The notes under the pieces are model-generated. The model saw only the letters and a program-made list of their open reading frames with translations, made no database searches and was not told the DNA's origin. Positions 52,106 through 60,542 of a DNA stretch of 64,000 nt are shown here, in pieces (position 1 is the first letter of the stretch; every line of letters begins with the position of its first letter). The position numbers were made by a program, and so were the translations under genes. The DNA comes from Pseudomonas lundensis (GTDB lineage: Bacteria; Pseudomonadota; Gammaproteobacteria; Pseudomonadales; Pseudomonadaceae): NCBI RefSeq assembly GCF_002269125.1, contig NZ_NQKI01000019.1, forward strand, positions 1 to 64,000, given 5' to 3'.

Positions 52106-53449
52106 ATGACGACCGATGGCCAGGGTTCACTCGCGCAGCGACTGACCGGCATTGATGAGATTGAATGTGTGACGCCCGATTTGAATGGCGTGCCCCGCGG
52201 CAAGGTAATGACCGCTGAAGGGTTCCTCGAAGGGCGACGCTTGCAGATGGCCCGTGGGGTGCTACTGCAATGCATCATGGGGGGATACCCCGAATCGCGG
52301 TTCTATGGCAGCGATGACGGCGATCTGGCACTGGTGCCGGATGCCGCGCACATCCATCGCCTGCCGTGGAGCGCAACACCCCGCGCGCTGGCCATCTGCG
52401 ATGCCGACGAGCTGACGGGCGAAAGTTCGCGCCTGTCGACCCGTGGCCAGCTCAAAGCCGTGATCGCCCGTTATGCCGCCCGCGGCCTGGCACCCGTGGT
52501 CGCCACAGAACTTGAATTCTTTGTGTTTGCGCCCAACACCGACCCGACCCAGCCGTTCCAGCCGCCGCTGGGCCTGGACGGTCGCCGAGAAGTTGGCTTC
52601 TCGGCGTTCAGTATCAGTTCCAACAACGGCCTGCGCCCGTTCTTCAATGACGTCTATGAATGCATGGCCGCGCTGGGGTTGCCCCGTGACACCTTCATGC
52701 ACGAAATGGGCGTCAGCCAGTTCGAGATCAACTTGCTGCACGGTGATCCGCTGCTGTTGGCCGATCAGACTTTCCTGTTCAAGCACCTGCTCAAAGAGGT
52801 TGCGCTCAAGCATGGCCTGACGGTGGTGTGCATGGCCAAGCCGCTGGCGAAAACGGCCGGCAGCTCAATGCACATTCATCAGAGCGTGGTCGAACTGGGC
52901 ACCGGGCGTAACGTGTTCAGTGATGCGGCGGGTCAGCCAACCGCTGCCTTCCGCCATTTTATCGGCGGGCAACAGGCAGGCATGGCGGACTTTACGGCGT
53001 TGTTCGCACCGAACGTCAACTCCTACCAGCGCCTGTGTCACCCCTATGCGTCGCCAAACAATGCGTGCTGGTCCCATGACAATCGGGCGGCGGGCCTGCG
53101 CATCCCGGCCAGTTCGCCGGTGGCACGGCGTGTCGAAAACCGTTTACCGGGTGCCGACGCCAACCCGTATCTGGCGATTGCCGCCAGCCTCGCGGCGGGT
53201 TTGCACGGCATCGAAAATCAGTTGGAGCCGACTGCTGCGATTCAGGGGGAATTCGAGGTGCCGGACGCATTGTCATTGCCATGTACCTTACATGCCGCTC
53301 TGGAGCGTCTGAAACGCAGTCACTTGGCGAAGGAACTGTTCGGCAAGGAGTTCATCGAAGGTTACATTGCGTCCAAGACGATGGAGCTCACCAGCTTCTT
53401 TGATGAAATCACACCCTGGGAACGCCGCGTGTTAGCGGCTCAGGCTTAA
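52106..53449 (+). CDS. Glutamine-synthetase-family ligase (gamma-glutamylpolyamine synthetase-like)
   Basis: 447 residues, type GSI-related fold without the adenylylation features of GlnA. The ATP/metal segments ATELEFFVF, GVSQFEINLLHGDPL, GSSMHIHQSV and the C-terminal NRAAGLRIP and ENRLPGADANPYLAIAA are intact. Resembles PuuA/SpuI-type enzymes that glutamylate amines such as putrescine or ethanolamine for catabolism. Divergent from the LacI gene. No other puu/spu gene is beside it, so the amine is unknown. The start at 52106 follows AAGGAAAG. Confidence 0.84.
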   Translation: MTTDGQGSLAQRLTGIDEIECVTPDLNGVPRGKVMTAEGFLEGRRLQMARGVLLQCIMGGYPESRFYGSDDGDLALVPDAAHIHRLPWSATPRALAICDADELTGESSRLSTRGQLKAVIARYAARGLAPVVATELEFFVFAPNTDPTQPFQPPLGLDGRREVGFSAFSISSNNGLRPFFNDVYECMAALGLPRDTFMHEMGVSQFEINLLHGDPLLLADQTFLFKHLLKEVALKHGLTVVCMAKPLAKTAGSSMHIHQSVVELGTGRNVFSDAAGQPTAAFRHFIGGQQAGMADFTALFAPNVNSYQRLCHPYASPNNACWSHDNRAAGLRIPASSPVARRVENRLPGADANPYLAIAASLAAGLHGIENQLEPTAAIQGEFEVPDALSLPCTLHAALERLKRSHLAKELFGKEFIEGYIASKTMELTSFFDEITPWERRVLAAQA

Positions 53450-53552
53450 TCGTCCAGACGGCACAGGCTTCGGCTCAACCGTTTGAACCTGCTGCATGCG
53501 GGCTGCCACCGGGCAGTTCGCATGCCATTGCATGGAGTCGCGGGGAACGCCG

Positions 53553-54893
53553 ATGCGCCAAATCTGGAAGTCTTTTAAAGCGTTGTATTTCGCCTCGCTG
53601 ATGATGTTGATCGGCTCGGGCTTGCTCAGTACCTACCTCGCCCTGCGCCTGGCAGCCGACAATGTCGACGGCCTGTGGATCGGTGCGCTCATGGCGGCCA
53701 ACTATTTTGGTCTGGTGCTGGGGGGCAAAATTGGACACCGATTGATTGCGCGGGTGGGGCATATCCGCGCGTATGCCACGTGTGCCGGGATTGTCGGCGC
53801 CGCCGTGCTGTGCCACGGCCTCACCGACTGGCTGCCGATCTGGTTGCTGCTGAGGGTGATCGTCGGTCTCGGCATGATGTGCCAGTACATGGTCATTGAA
53901 AGCTGGCTCAACGAACAGGCAGACGCCAAGCAGCGCGGTGTGGTCTTCAGTCTGTACATGATTGCGTCCTACCTGGGCCTGGTGCTCGGGCAACTGATTC
54001 TGGTGATACACCCGGCCCTCGGCCCGGAATTGCTGATGCTGGTGGCGATGTGTTTTGCACTGTGTCTGGTGCCTGTGGCCATGACCCGGCGCATTCACCC
54101 GGCGCCGCTGCACCCCGCGCCGATGGACCCGAAGTTCTTTATCAAACGTGTCCCGCAATCATTGATCGCCGTATTGGGTGCGGGGTTGCTGGTGGGGTCG
54201 TTCTACGGCCTGGCGCCGCTGTATGCCACGCAGCAGGGCTTGTCCACCGAGTTGGTCGGCCTGTACATGGGGTGCTGCATTTTTGCCGGGTTGCTGGCGC
54301 AATGGCCATTGGGCTGGTTGTCCGATCGCTATGACCGGCCGCTGCTGATTCGCGTGTTCGCGTTCATTCTGGCGGTGGTGTCGCTGCCGCTGGCGATCCT
54401 GCCTTCAGTGCCTCTGCAAGTGCTGTTCGTCGCGGGCTGGTTGAGCGCGCTCGTGCAGTTTTGCATCTACCCGCTGGCGGTGGCGTTTGCCAATGACCAC
54501 GTGGAAGCAGACCGCCGGGTATCACTGACGGCGATGCTGCTGGTGACCTACGGTATCGGGGCCAGTATTGGGCCGTTGGTGGCGGGGGTATTGATGAAGG
54601 TGTTGGGCAGTCAGATGCTTTACGCGTTTTTCAGCCTGACTGGCCTGGTGCTGGTGTGGCGCATTCGCCCGAATGCGGTGACCAATCTGCATCAGGTCGA
54701 CGATGCGCCGCTGCAACACGTGGCCATGCCGGACAGCATGTCCAGCTCGCCATTGGTAGCGGCCCTTGACCCTCGGGTCGATGAGCAAGTGGTGCAGGAT
54801 CAGATGCAGGACACCGCAGAGCCGACGGTAGAACCACACGCCCCAGAAGCCCCTCTCCCGGAGGCAGAAGAGGCCGATCCGCGGCAGGTGTGA
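53553..54893 (+). CDS. MFS transporter (YcaD type)
   Basis: 446 residues: twelve membrane helices in the first ~380 residues (MMLIGSGLLSTYLALRLA; YFGLVLGGKIGHRLIARVGH; GWLSDRYDRPLLIR loop), then an unusual acidic, Pro/Glu-rich cytoplasmic tail of ~60 residues (PHAPEAPLPEAEEADP). Pseudomonas YcaD-like permeases next to flgZ are common, so this may be core rather than part of the accessory block. Substrate unknown. I chose MRQIWKSFKALYF as the start; the longer frame adds a Cys/His-containing segment that is not membrane-like. Confidence 0.82.
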   Translation: MRQIWKSFKALYFASLMMLIGSGLLSTYLALRLAADNVDGLWIGALMAANYFGLVLGGKIGHRLIARVGHIRAYATCAGIVGAAVLCHGLTDWLPIWLLLRVIVGLGMMCQYMVIESWLNEQADAKQRGVVFSLYMIASYLGLVLGQLILVIHPALGPELLMLVAMCFALCLVPVAMTRRIHPAPLHPAPMDPKFFIKRVPQSLIAVLGAGLLVGSFYGLAPLYATQQGLSTELVGLYMGCCIFAGLLAQWPLGWLSDRYDRPLLIRVFAFILAVVSLPLAILPSVPLQVLFVAGWLSALVQFCIYPLAVAFANDHVEADRRVSLTAMLLVTYGIGASIGPLVAGVLMKVLGSQMLYAFFSLTGLVLVWRIRPNAVTNLHQVDDAPLQHVAMPDSMSSSPLVAALDPRVDEQVVQDQMQDTAEPTVEPHAPEAPLPEAEEADPRQV

Positions 54894-54910
54894 GTCAAGG
54901 TGCATGTTGT

Positions 54911-54933
54911 GCCCTCTCCCATTGGGAGAGGGC
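54911..54933. terminator. Hairpin between convergent MFS and flgZ genes
   Basis: Perfect 10-bp stem GCCCTCTCCC / GGGAGAGGGC with a 3-base loop. No T-run, but the location between two convergent stops suggests a shared terminator. Confidence 0.65.
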
Positions 54934-54939
54934 CAGGCC

Positions 54940-55680
54940 TCAATAATCGTCGTCTTTATCGAAGCGTCGCGCATCACGCTGCAATTGGTACACAAAACGC
55001 TCGACCTGACGCTGAACGCCGCCGCTCATATTGTGAAAGCGCATACCGGCAAAGGTAATGTTGAGGCGTTCTTCAAAATGCAGGTAGCGCAACTCCACGG
55101 GCGTGGTCATGGGCCCGAAGGGCAGGGCGGCGTTGAAGCGTTCGTACACTTGCCCCAGTTGCAGGCGCTCACTGATGTCGCCTTCAAACCGCAATTTACA
55201 ACCCGTCGCTGACACATCCAGCAACTTGCCTTCAAGCGCGGATTTAATCTTGTCGCCATCCACTTTTACCGTTACCAGATCCGCCAGCTTGAGGGCTGCG
55301 CGGAACGCATTGCGGCGCTGGTGGTAGACGATCTCGGTCGGCAAAGCGCCGTGGTAACAGCGGTGGCCGTCTTTGTCGTCAATGGTCAGTTGCGTGGTGC
55401 ACTCCCAGGCAATGCGAACACCGTCATGAAAGCCTTCCACGCGAAACGGCTCACCGGCCTCAAGGAAACGCTCACCGTCACGCGGGATCATTTCGTCAAA
55501 AGCCAGGGTCGCGGACTCGCGATCCACTTCGACCAGGTAGCTCTGAAAACGCTGACTGCGCTCGTGGAAGGTGATGATCAGCGGGTCATGGCTCTCTTGT
55601 AGCATCCGCAAATGTGCGGAAATTTCCAAAGGTGTAGTGAGCACCTTGGGAGGCTGCGGAGCATCTTCAGCATGGGACAC
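54940..55680 (-). CDS. flgZ: Flagellar brake protein FlgZ (YcgR type, c-di-GMP receptor)
   Basis: Binds c-di-GMP and slows or blocks the flagellar motor, favouring surface attachment. 246 residues: N-terminal YcgR domain (~15-115), then PilZ with the c-di-GMP motifs QRRNAFR (RxxxR, ~125-131) and [11 protein letters not shown] (D-x-S-x-x-G). Located downstream of flgN in the flgMN-flgZ group, as in other pseudomonads. Confidence 0.94.
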   Translation of the reverse strand: MSHAEDAPQPPKVLTTPLEISAHLRMLQESHDPLIITFHERSQRFQSYLVEVDRESATLAFDEMIPRDGERFLEAGEPFRVEGFHDGVRIAWECTTQLTIDDKDGHRCYHGALPTEIVYHQRRNAFRAALKLADLVTVKVDGDKIKSALEGKLLDVSATGCKLRFEGDISERLQLGQVYERFNAALPFGPMTTPVELRYLHFEERLNITFAGMRFHNMSGGVQRQVERFVYQLQRDARRFDKDDDY

Positions 55681-55774
55681 GGTTCATCAATCTCCAGACA
55701 AAATACAACAACACGCAAAAAAGGAGGCATTTTGCCAGTATGTTGCGTCGTTAGGATAGTGCGGTCACACGGGC

Positions 55775-56242
55775 TCACGCCTGGCTGAAAGCGCGTGGTT
55801 TGTTGACCAGTGCAGTGGTGCCGCGGGCGTCATACAGCGTATGGGCTTCGCCGCCGTGCAAGATGCGCTGTTGATTGGCCGTGATGAGTTGTTGCGTCTG
55901 GATGGCCTGACCGTTGATCACGTTGGCCGCCTGACAATCGGCTAGCACCTGATTCAATGCGTCGCTTTGGGCCAGCAGTTGCGGGCCAAGGTCCGAGTGG
56001 CTGGCCAGTTGCTCAAGCCCGCTGCGGTTGGCCGGCAAGCCAAGGCCCGCGAGAATTTCGCTGCGCTTGCGACCATGCTGATCGAGCAGAATGATCAACG
56101 ACTGTTTGCGCGCCAGAATGTCTTCGAGCACCAACATGTCGCGCCCTTGCAGGGCAATGGTTTCGTCCTGCAGCAAGGCGAGAAGTTTCTCGGCAGGGGC
56201 GAAGTCGTCGTTGATCAGTTGCAATAAAGTCGTGTCGTGCAT
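55775..56242 (-). CDS. flgN: Flagellar export chaperone FlgN
   Basis: Cytoplasmic chaperone for hook-associated proteins FlgK and FlgL. 155 residues, largely helical: TLLQLINDDFAPAEKLLALLQDETIALQGRD is the family start, followed by a long helical hairpin and a polar C-terminal segment (QTQQLITANQQRIL). 50 bases downstream of flgM on the same strand, so co-transcribed. Confidence 0.92.
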   Translation of the reverse strand: MHDTTLLQLINDDFAPAEKLLALLQDETIALQGRDMLVLEDILARKQSLIILLDQHGRKRSEILAGLGLPANRSGLEQLASHSDLGPQLLAQSDALNQVLADCQAANVINGQAIQTQQLITANQQRILHGGEAHTLYDARGTTALVNKPRAFSQA

Positions 56243-56292
56243 GGCTGGCTCTGGAATTTAAGCGTCCAAAAGCCTGGCGCTTGCCGCGAGGG

Positions 56293-56616
56293 CTAGCGCT
56301 GGGCTTCCAAGTTAAGCAGTTTGCTGGCAACCCGATTGCTGTCGACGGTGTAAGTGCCATCGGCAATGGCTTGTTTCAACTCAGCCACGCGGCTTTTGTC
56401 GACAATCGGTTGATCGCGCAGCGAATCGCTGATTTTTTGCAATTGTTGTGCCTCATGACTGAGGTGCACAGATTCCCCGCTCGGGGCATTGACGCCCGCC
56501 TGTTCGCTCTTGGCAGGGGCTGCTTGCGTAGCGCTGCCTGCTTCCTGACTGGCGTTGCTGCGCGTGCTGCCGGTTAACGGCGCGGCGTTGTTAAGACGAC
56601 TGAAGTCGATGACCAT
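56293..56616 (-). CDS. flgM: Anti-sigma-28 factor FlgM
   Basis: Holds FliA (sigma-28) inactive until the hook is finished, then is exported. 107 residues; disordered N-terminus (Ala/Ser/Gln-rich, ~10-45) and conserved C-terminal binding region with [26 protein letters not shown]. It has its own sigma-28 promoter, giving the usual feedback. Confidence 0.94.
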   Translation of the reverse strand: MVIDFSRLNNAAPLTGSTRSNASQEAGSATQAAPAKSEQAGVNAPSGESVHLSHEAQQLQKISDSLRDQPIVDKSRVAELKQAIADGTYTVDSNRVASKLLNLEAQR

Positions 56617-56652
56617 AATGGAAAACCTCTGGGTATTTGGACGCTTGCCATG

Positions 56653-56679
56653 TTTTCGGCCATACCCGAGAAAACTTTA
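56653..56679 (-). promoter_or_regulatory. Sigma-28 (FliA) promoter of flgMN
   Basis: Minus strand reads TAAAGTTT-N11-GCCGAAAA: the -35 is perfect, the spacing exact, and the -10 differs from GCCGATAA at one base. 37 bases before the flgM start. flgMN is FliA-dependent in P. aeruginosa. Confidence 0.88.
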
Positions 56680-56767
56680 GGCACGATTAATCATACGGCG
56701 ACGCAAGCCCGTACTGATCTGCGTCAAGCGACAGTGTAGGAAAGTTGAGAGTCGTATGCCAACTGTC

Positions 56768-57538
56768 CTACAAGGCCACCTCAACTTGCCCCGGCCCGGT
56801 AATCCGCGCCTTGATGACCCGTTTGGAGTTCAGGTTCTTCACCCGTACCTGTTCGCTGAGCCCGCCGTCGGACAGCGCCTCGCCCGGCATTCTGACCGTC
56901 AAGGTCCCGCTACGGGCATTGATCACCACCTGATCACCCTTGCGCACCACGGCCGCTTGCTCCAGATGCGTCAGGGTCAGCACCTGATCGGTGACCATGG
57001 GTCGCAGAAGTTTTTGTCCCACTGCCAGTTCAACCGCGGTCATGTAGCCCTGAGTGATCAGGCCAACATCGCGCTCGCGCAGCACCACATCGTCGTAGCT
57101 GATGATCATGCCGCGCTTGAGGGGGTGAGTGACGGTCACGACCTCGCGGAATAACTTCACCTGTGCCGGCACAAAAATGGTCCACGGTGAGCTACCTTCA
57201 CAGCGTACGCGCACCGTCACGCGACCCATGGGTTGCGCCGGGCTTTCGAGGGTGGCTGTCAATTCCTTGTCGCATTGGGCCAGGCGCAAGCGTGGATCGA
57301 GGTTATTAACCTGAATCTCGTAGCGGCCCTCTATCTGACCAGTGGCAAGGTAGTCTTCGACAGTGAATTCAAGAAAGCCTTGGGTCACGCCGATAAGCTG
57401 GGTAGGAGAAGTAAATCCATCCGCGTAGGACTGCGTGCCAGCGATTATCAGGCAAATCGTCGCAAGCGCCCGTGCACCGCGAAGGCGCAGCGTCTGGAGG
57501 ATCGGCGGGTGGCAAGAAATTGTCGTTTTTGCATTCAT
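56768..57538 (-). CDS. flgA: Flagellar P-ring assembly chaperone FlgA
   Basis: Periplasmic chaperone needed to assemble the FlgI P-ring. 256 residues: signal sequence (ALATICLIIAGTQSYAD), then SAF domain with GRYEIQVNNLDPRLRLAQCDKEL, GMIISYDDVVLRERDVGLITQGY and the C-terminal RSGTLTVRMPGEALSDG. The start MNAKTTISC at 57538 lies only a few bases from the expected start point of its sigma-54 promoter, leaving almost no leader; the open frame continues to a TTG at 57589 but would start before the promoter. Confidence 0.9.
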   Translation of the reverse strand: MNAKTTISCHPPILQTLRLRGARALATICLIIAGTQSYADGFTSPTQLIGVTQGFLEFTVEDYLATGQIEGRYEIQVNNLDPRLRLAQCDKELTATLESPAQPMGRVTVRVRCEGSSPWTIFVPAQVKLFREVVTVTHPLKRGMIISYDDVVLRERDVGLITQGYMTAVELAVGQKLLRPMVTDQVLTLTHLEQAAVVRKGDQVVINARSGTLTVRMPGEALSDGGLSEQVRVKNLNSKRVIKARITGPGQVEVAL

Positions 57539-57547
57539 GGCCGATAA
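57521..57547 (+). promoter_or_regulatory. Sigma-28 promoter candidate of cheVR
   Basis: TGTCGTTT-N11-GCCGATAA: perfect -10, weaker -35 (5 of 8), correct spacing, 67 bases before cheV. cheVR is a FliA-dependent (class IV) unit in P. aeruginosa. It overlaps the flgA start codon on the opposite strand. Confidence 0.65.
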
Positions 57548-57549
57548 AT

Positions 57550-57565
57550 AGCAAAGCCCGTGCCG
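57550..57565 (-). promoter_or_regulatory. Sigma-54 promoter of flgA
   Basis: Minus strand CGGCACGGGCTTTGCT: GG and GC twelve bases apart, 15 of 16 positions as at the flgB promoter type TGGCACG-N4-TTGCT. flgA is a class II (RpoN/FleQ) gene in P. aeruginosa. Confidence 0.8.
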
Positions 57566-57614
57566 TTTACCGGGCAATGTGCGTCGCAACTTAAAGTTTT
57601 AAGGGGAACCGTGT

Positions 57615-58547
57615 ATGGCTGGGGTGATGGATTCGGTTAACCAGCGCACTCAACTGGTCGGGCAAAACCGCCTGGAACTGTTGTTGTTTCGCCTGGATGG
57701 GCCACAGCTGTACGGGATTAACGTGTTCAAGGTTCGCGAGGTGCTGCAATGCCCCAAGCTGACCGTGATGCCAAAATCCCATCCTGTGGTGTGCGGTGTG
57801 GCCAATATTCGGGGGGCGACTATTCCGATTCTGGACTTGGCCATGGCCACCGGCGCTGGTGCACTCAAAGACCAAAGCAGCCCGTTTGTGATCATCACCG
57901 AGTACAACACCAAGACCCAGGGGTTTCTCGTGCGCTCGGTGGAACGCATCGTCAACATGAACTGGGAAGAGATTCATCCGCCGCCCAAGGGCACCGGGCG
58001 TGACCATTACCTGACGGCGGTGACGCGGCTGGACAATCAACTGGTCGAAATCATTGACGTTGAAAAAATCCTGTCAGAGGTTTCGCCATCGTCGGAAATC
58101 ATTTCCCACGGTGTGGTCGATGTTGAGACCCAAACCAAGGCCGTGTCGTTGCGGGTATTGACGGTCGATGATTCGTCGGTGGCGCGCAAGCAGGTGTCAC
58201 GTTGCCTGCAAACGGTGGGCGTGGAAGTGGTTTCTCTTAACGACGGTCGCCAGGCGCTGGAATACCTGCGCAAACTGGTGGGCGAGGGCAAGGACCCGTC
58301 AGAAGAGTTTCTGATGATGATCTCGGACATTGAGATGCCCGAAATGGATGGTTACACCCTCACGTCTGAGATCCGTGGCGACCCGCGCATGCAAAATTTA
58401 CATATCATTCTGCATACTTCGCTGTCCGGGGTATTCAATCAGGCGATGGTCAAGAAAGTTGGCGCCAATGACTTTCTGGCAAAATTTCGCCCCGATGACC
58501 TGGCGTCCCGGGTCGTCGACCGGATCAAAGAAGCAGACCACAGCTAA
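57615..58547 (+). CDS. cheV: Chemotaxis protein CheV
   Basis: Couples chemoreceptors to CheA and adapts the signal. 310 residues: CheW-like domain (~15-160; LFRLDGPQLYGINVFKVREVL, VCGVANIRGATIPILDL) followed by a receiver domain (~180-305) with VLTVDDSSVARKQV (acid pocket), phospho-Asp in MISDIEMPEMDGYTL and the Lys of LAKFRPDDL. The start follows AAGGGGAA. Forms a unit with cheR, ahead of the flgBCDE genes. Confidence 0.95.
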   Translation: MAGVMDSVNQRTQLVGQNRLELLLFRLDGPQLYGINVFKVREVLQCPKLTVMPKSHPVVCGVANIRGATIPILDLAMATGAGALKDQSSPFVIITEYNTKTQGFLVRSVERIVNMNWEEIHPPPKGTGRDHYLTAVTRLDNQLVEIIDVEKILSEVSPSSEIISHGVVDVETQTKAVSLRVLTVDDSSVARKQVSRCLQTVGVEVVSLNDGRQALEYLRKLVGEGKDPSEEFLMMISDIEMPEMDGYTLTSEIRGDPRMQNLHIILHTSLSGVFNQAMVKKVGANDFLAKFRPDDLASRVVDRIKEADHS

Positions 58548-58593
58548 GGGCTCAGTCCTTGGCGGTCAACACGATTTATAGAGGCAGGATCAT

Positions 58594-59421
58594 TTGTCTA
58601 CGGCTAATTTGGATTTTGAGCAGTTCCGGGTTTTCCTGGAAAAAGCCTGTGGCATTTTGCTAGGGGAGAACAAGCAGTACCTTGTTTCCAGTCGACTCAA
58701 CAAGCTGATGGAGCAGCAAGGTATCAAATCACTGGGTGAGCTGATTCAGCGCATTCAAAGCCAACCCCGCAGTGGGTTGCGTGAGCAGGTGGTCGACGCA
58801 ATGACCACCAACGAAACCCTGTGGTTTCGCGATACTTACCCCTTTGAAGTGCTGAAAAACAAAGTCCTGCCTGAGCTGACCAAGGCCAACCCGGGTCAAC
58901 GTTTACGCATTTGGTCGGCAGCGTGCTCCTCGGGGCAGGAGCCGTATTCGCTGTCGATGGCCATTGATGAGTTTGAACGCAGCAACCTTGGGCAGTTGAA
59001 AGCGGGGGTGCAGATTGTGGCCACCGACCTGTCCAGTCTGATGCTCAATAACTGCAAGACTGGCGAGTACGACAGCCTGGCGATTGGCCGTGGCCTGTCC
59101 CAGGAACGCTTGCAGCGCTACTTCGAACCCAAAGGGCCGGGGCGCTGGGTGATCAAGGCACCGATCAAAAACCGCGTTGAGTTTCGCTCGTTCAACCTGC
59201 TGGACAGCTACGCCGGGTTAGGCAAATTCGACATGGTGTTCTGCCGCAACGTGCTGATTTATTTTTCGGCAGAGGTCAAAAAAGACATCCTGCTGCGCAT
59301 TCACAGCACCTTGAAGCCAGGTGGTTACTTGTTCCTTGGCGCTTCGGAAGCGCTGAACGGATTGCCGGATCATTACCAGATGATCCAGTGCAGCCCGGGG
59401 ATCATCTACCAGGCCAAGTAA
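58594..59421 (+). CDS. cheR: Chemoreceptor methyltransferase CheR
   Basis: S-adenosylmethionine-dependent methylation of glutamates on chemoreceptors. 275 residues: N-terminal helical CheR_N (~5-60), TNETLWFRDTYPFEVL, SAM-binding IWSAACSSGQEPYSLSM and ATDLSS, and the catalytic-domain FDMVFCRNVLIYFS. The start codon is TTG at 58594, preceded by GGCAGGA; the family start (S-T-A-N-L-D-F-E-Q-F) begins right after it and there is no ATG nearby. Terminator directly downstream. Confidence 0.94.
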   Translation: MSTANLDFEQFRVFLEKACGILLGENKQYLVSSRLNKLMEQQGIKSLGELIQRIQSQPRSGLREQVVDAMTTNETLWFRDTYPFEVLKNKVLPELTKANPGQRLRIWSAACSSGQEPYSLSMAIDEFERSNLGQLKAGVQIVATDLSSLMLNNCKTGEYDSLAIGRGLSQERLQRYFEPKGPGRWVIKAPIKNRVEFRSFNLLDSYAGLGKFDMVFCRNVLIYFSAEVKKDILLRIHSTLKPGGYLFLGASEALNGLPDHYQMIQCSPGIIYQAK

Positions 59422-59426
59422 CAATC

Positions 59427-59455
59427 ACGGGAGCCCGCAAGGCTCCCGTTTTTTT
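59427..59455 (+). terminator. Rho-independent terminator of cheVR
   Basis: Stem ACGGGAGCC / GGCTCCCGT, 5-base loop, then a run of T. Confidence 0.95.
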
Positions 59456-59496
59456 CGCGCTGTAGGGACGCCGTGTGGGTGTCCCGTGCAACAAAG

Positions 59497-59560
59497 CGGC
59501 AGAAAAGCGGCAGTCGGCGGACAGCCATTGCCGCTTTTCTGGCATTGCCGCGTCCCGGCA
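59497..59560. promoter_or_regulatory. Candidate enhancer (FleR/FleQ) region upstream of flgB
   Basis: Five CGGCA/TGCCG pentamers in 64 bases (59497, 59508, 59529, 59546, 59556), two of them within a perfect 12-bp inverted repeat AGAAAAGCGGCA / TGCCGCTTTTCT (59501-59512 and 59529-59540). It lies 40-100 bases upstream of a sigma-54 promoter, where an activator such as FleR would bind. Confidence 0.5.
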
Positions 59561-59595
59561 CCGCGCAAAGCCTTGAAATACGGGGATCTGAAAAC

Positions 59596-59611
59596 TGGCA
59601 CGGGGTTTGCT
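59596..59611 (+). promoter_or_regulatory. Sigma-54 promoter of flgBCDE
   Basis: TGGCACGGGGTTTGCT, a full match to the -24/-12 consensus TGGCACG-N4-TTGCT. flgBCDE is a class III (RpoN + FleR) operon in P. aeruginosa. Confidence 0.92.
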
Positions 59612-59672
59612 CTATCCAGAGCATGAAAGACCTGAGCCACATCTTCAGGTCAGCCCACAAAGGTTTTCCGAC

Positions 59673-60080
59673 ATGAGCATCAGCTTCGATAAAGCGCTCG
59701 GTATCCATGAGCAAGCCCTTGGCTTTCGCGCCCAGCGCGCTGAAGTGCTGGCGAACAACATCGCCAACGCCGATACCCCGAACTACAAAGCTCGGGATCT
59801 GGATTTTGCGTCTGTGCTTGCGGCACAGACTGACAAAAACAAGAACGGCAGCTTTGCCTTGAACATGACCAACAGCCGTCACATCGAAGCTCAGGGTTTG
59901 AGCAGCGGCGACGAGTCGTTGCTGTATCGCACGCCGATGCAACCCTCCATCGACCAGAACACGGTAGATGCTCAGCTCGAACAATCGAATTACGCAGAGA
60001 ACGCGGTCAACTTCCAGGCCAGCTTTACCCTGCTCAACAGCAAATTCAAAGGGCTGGTATCAGCCCTGCGCGGAGAGTAA
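59673..60080 (+). CDS. flgB: Flagellar basal-body proximal rod protein FlgB
   Basis: Proximal rod subunit of the basal body, exported by the flagellar type III system. 135 residues: MSISFDKALGIHEQALGFRAQRAEVLANNIANADTPNYKARD is the flg_bb_rod start, and the C-terminal helix ENAVNFQASFTLLNSKFKGL packs against the N-terminal helix. The start at 59673 is the family start; an in-frame codon upstream would lie within the leader. First gene of flgBCDE. Confidence 0.95.
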   Translation: MSISFDKALGIHEQALGFRAQRAEVLANNIANADTPNYKARDLDFASVLAAQTDKNKNGSFALNMTNSRHIEAQGLSSGDESLLYRTPMQPSIDQNTVDAQLEQSNYAENAVNFQASFTLLNSKFKGLVSALRGE

Positions 60081-60083
60081 TCC

Positions 60084-60527
60084 ATGTCTCTAGCCAGTGT
60101 TTTCAATATTGCCGGTAGCGGCATGAGTGCCCAGACCACGCGCCTGAACACCGTCGCCAGTAACATTGCCAACGCCGAAACTGTGTCGTCGAGCATCGAC
60201 CAGACTTACCGTGCCCGTCACCCGGTGTTTGCCACCCTGTTTCAGGGCGCGCAAAACGGTACGGGCGATTCGCTGTTTCAGAACCAGGACGCCGCCGGGC
60301 AGGGCGTACACGTCTTGGGCGTGGTTGAAGACCAGAGCAACCTCGAAGCCCGCTATGAGCCGAACCATCCGTCTGCTGACGCCAAAGGGTATGTGTACTA
60401 CCCCAACGTCAACGTGGTTGAAGAAATGGCTGACATGATTTCCGCCAGTCGTTCGTTCCAGACCAACGCAGAAATGATGAACACCGCCAAAACCATGATG
60501 CAGAAGGTCCTGACCCTCGGTCAGTGA
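60084..60527 (+). CDS. flgC: Flagellar basal-body rod protein FlgC
   Basis: Proximal rod subunit, 147 residues. Rod motif SLASVFNIAGSGMSAQTTRLNTVASNIANAETVSS at the start and the flagellar C-terminal VNVVEEMADMISASRSFQTNAEMMNTAKTMMQKVLTLGQ. Begins 3 bases after flgB. Confidence 0.95.
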   Translation: MSLASVFNIAGSGMSAQTTRLNTVASNIANAETVSSSIDQTYRARHPVFATLFQGAQNGTGDSLFQNQDAAGQGVHVLGVVEDQSNLEARYEPNHPSADAKGYVYYPNVNVVEEMADMISASRSFQTNAEMMNTAKTMMQKVLTLGQ

Positions 60528-60542
60528 TAAGGAACGACGCAA

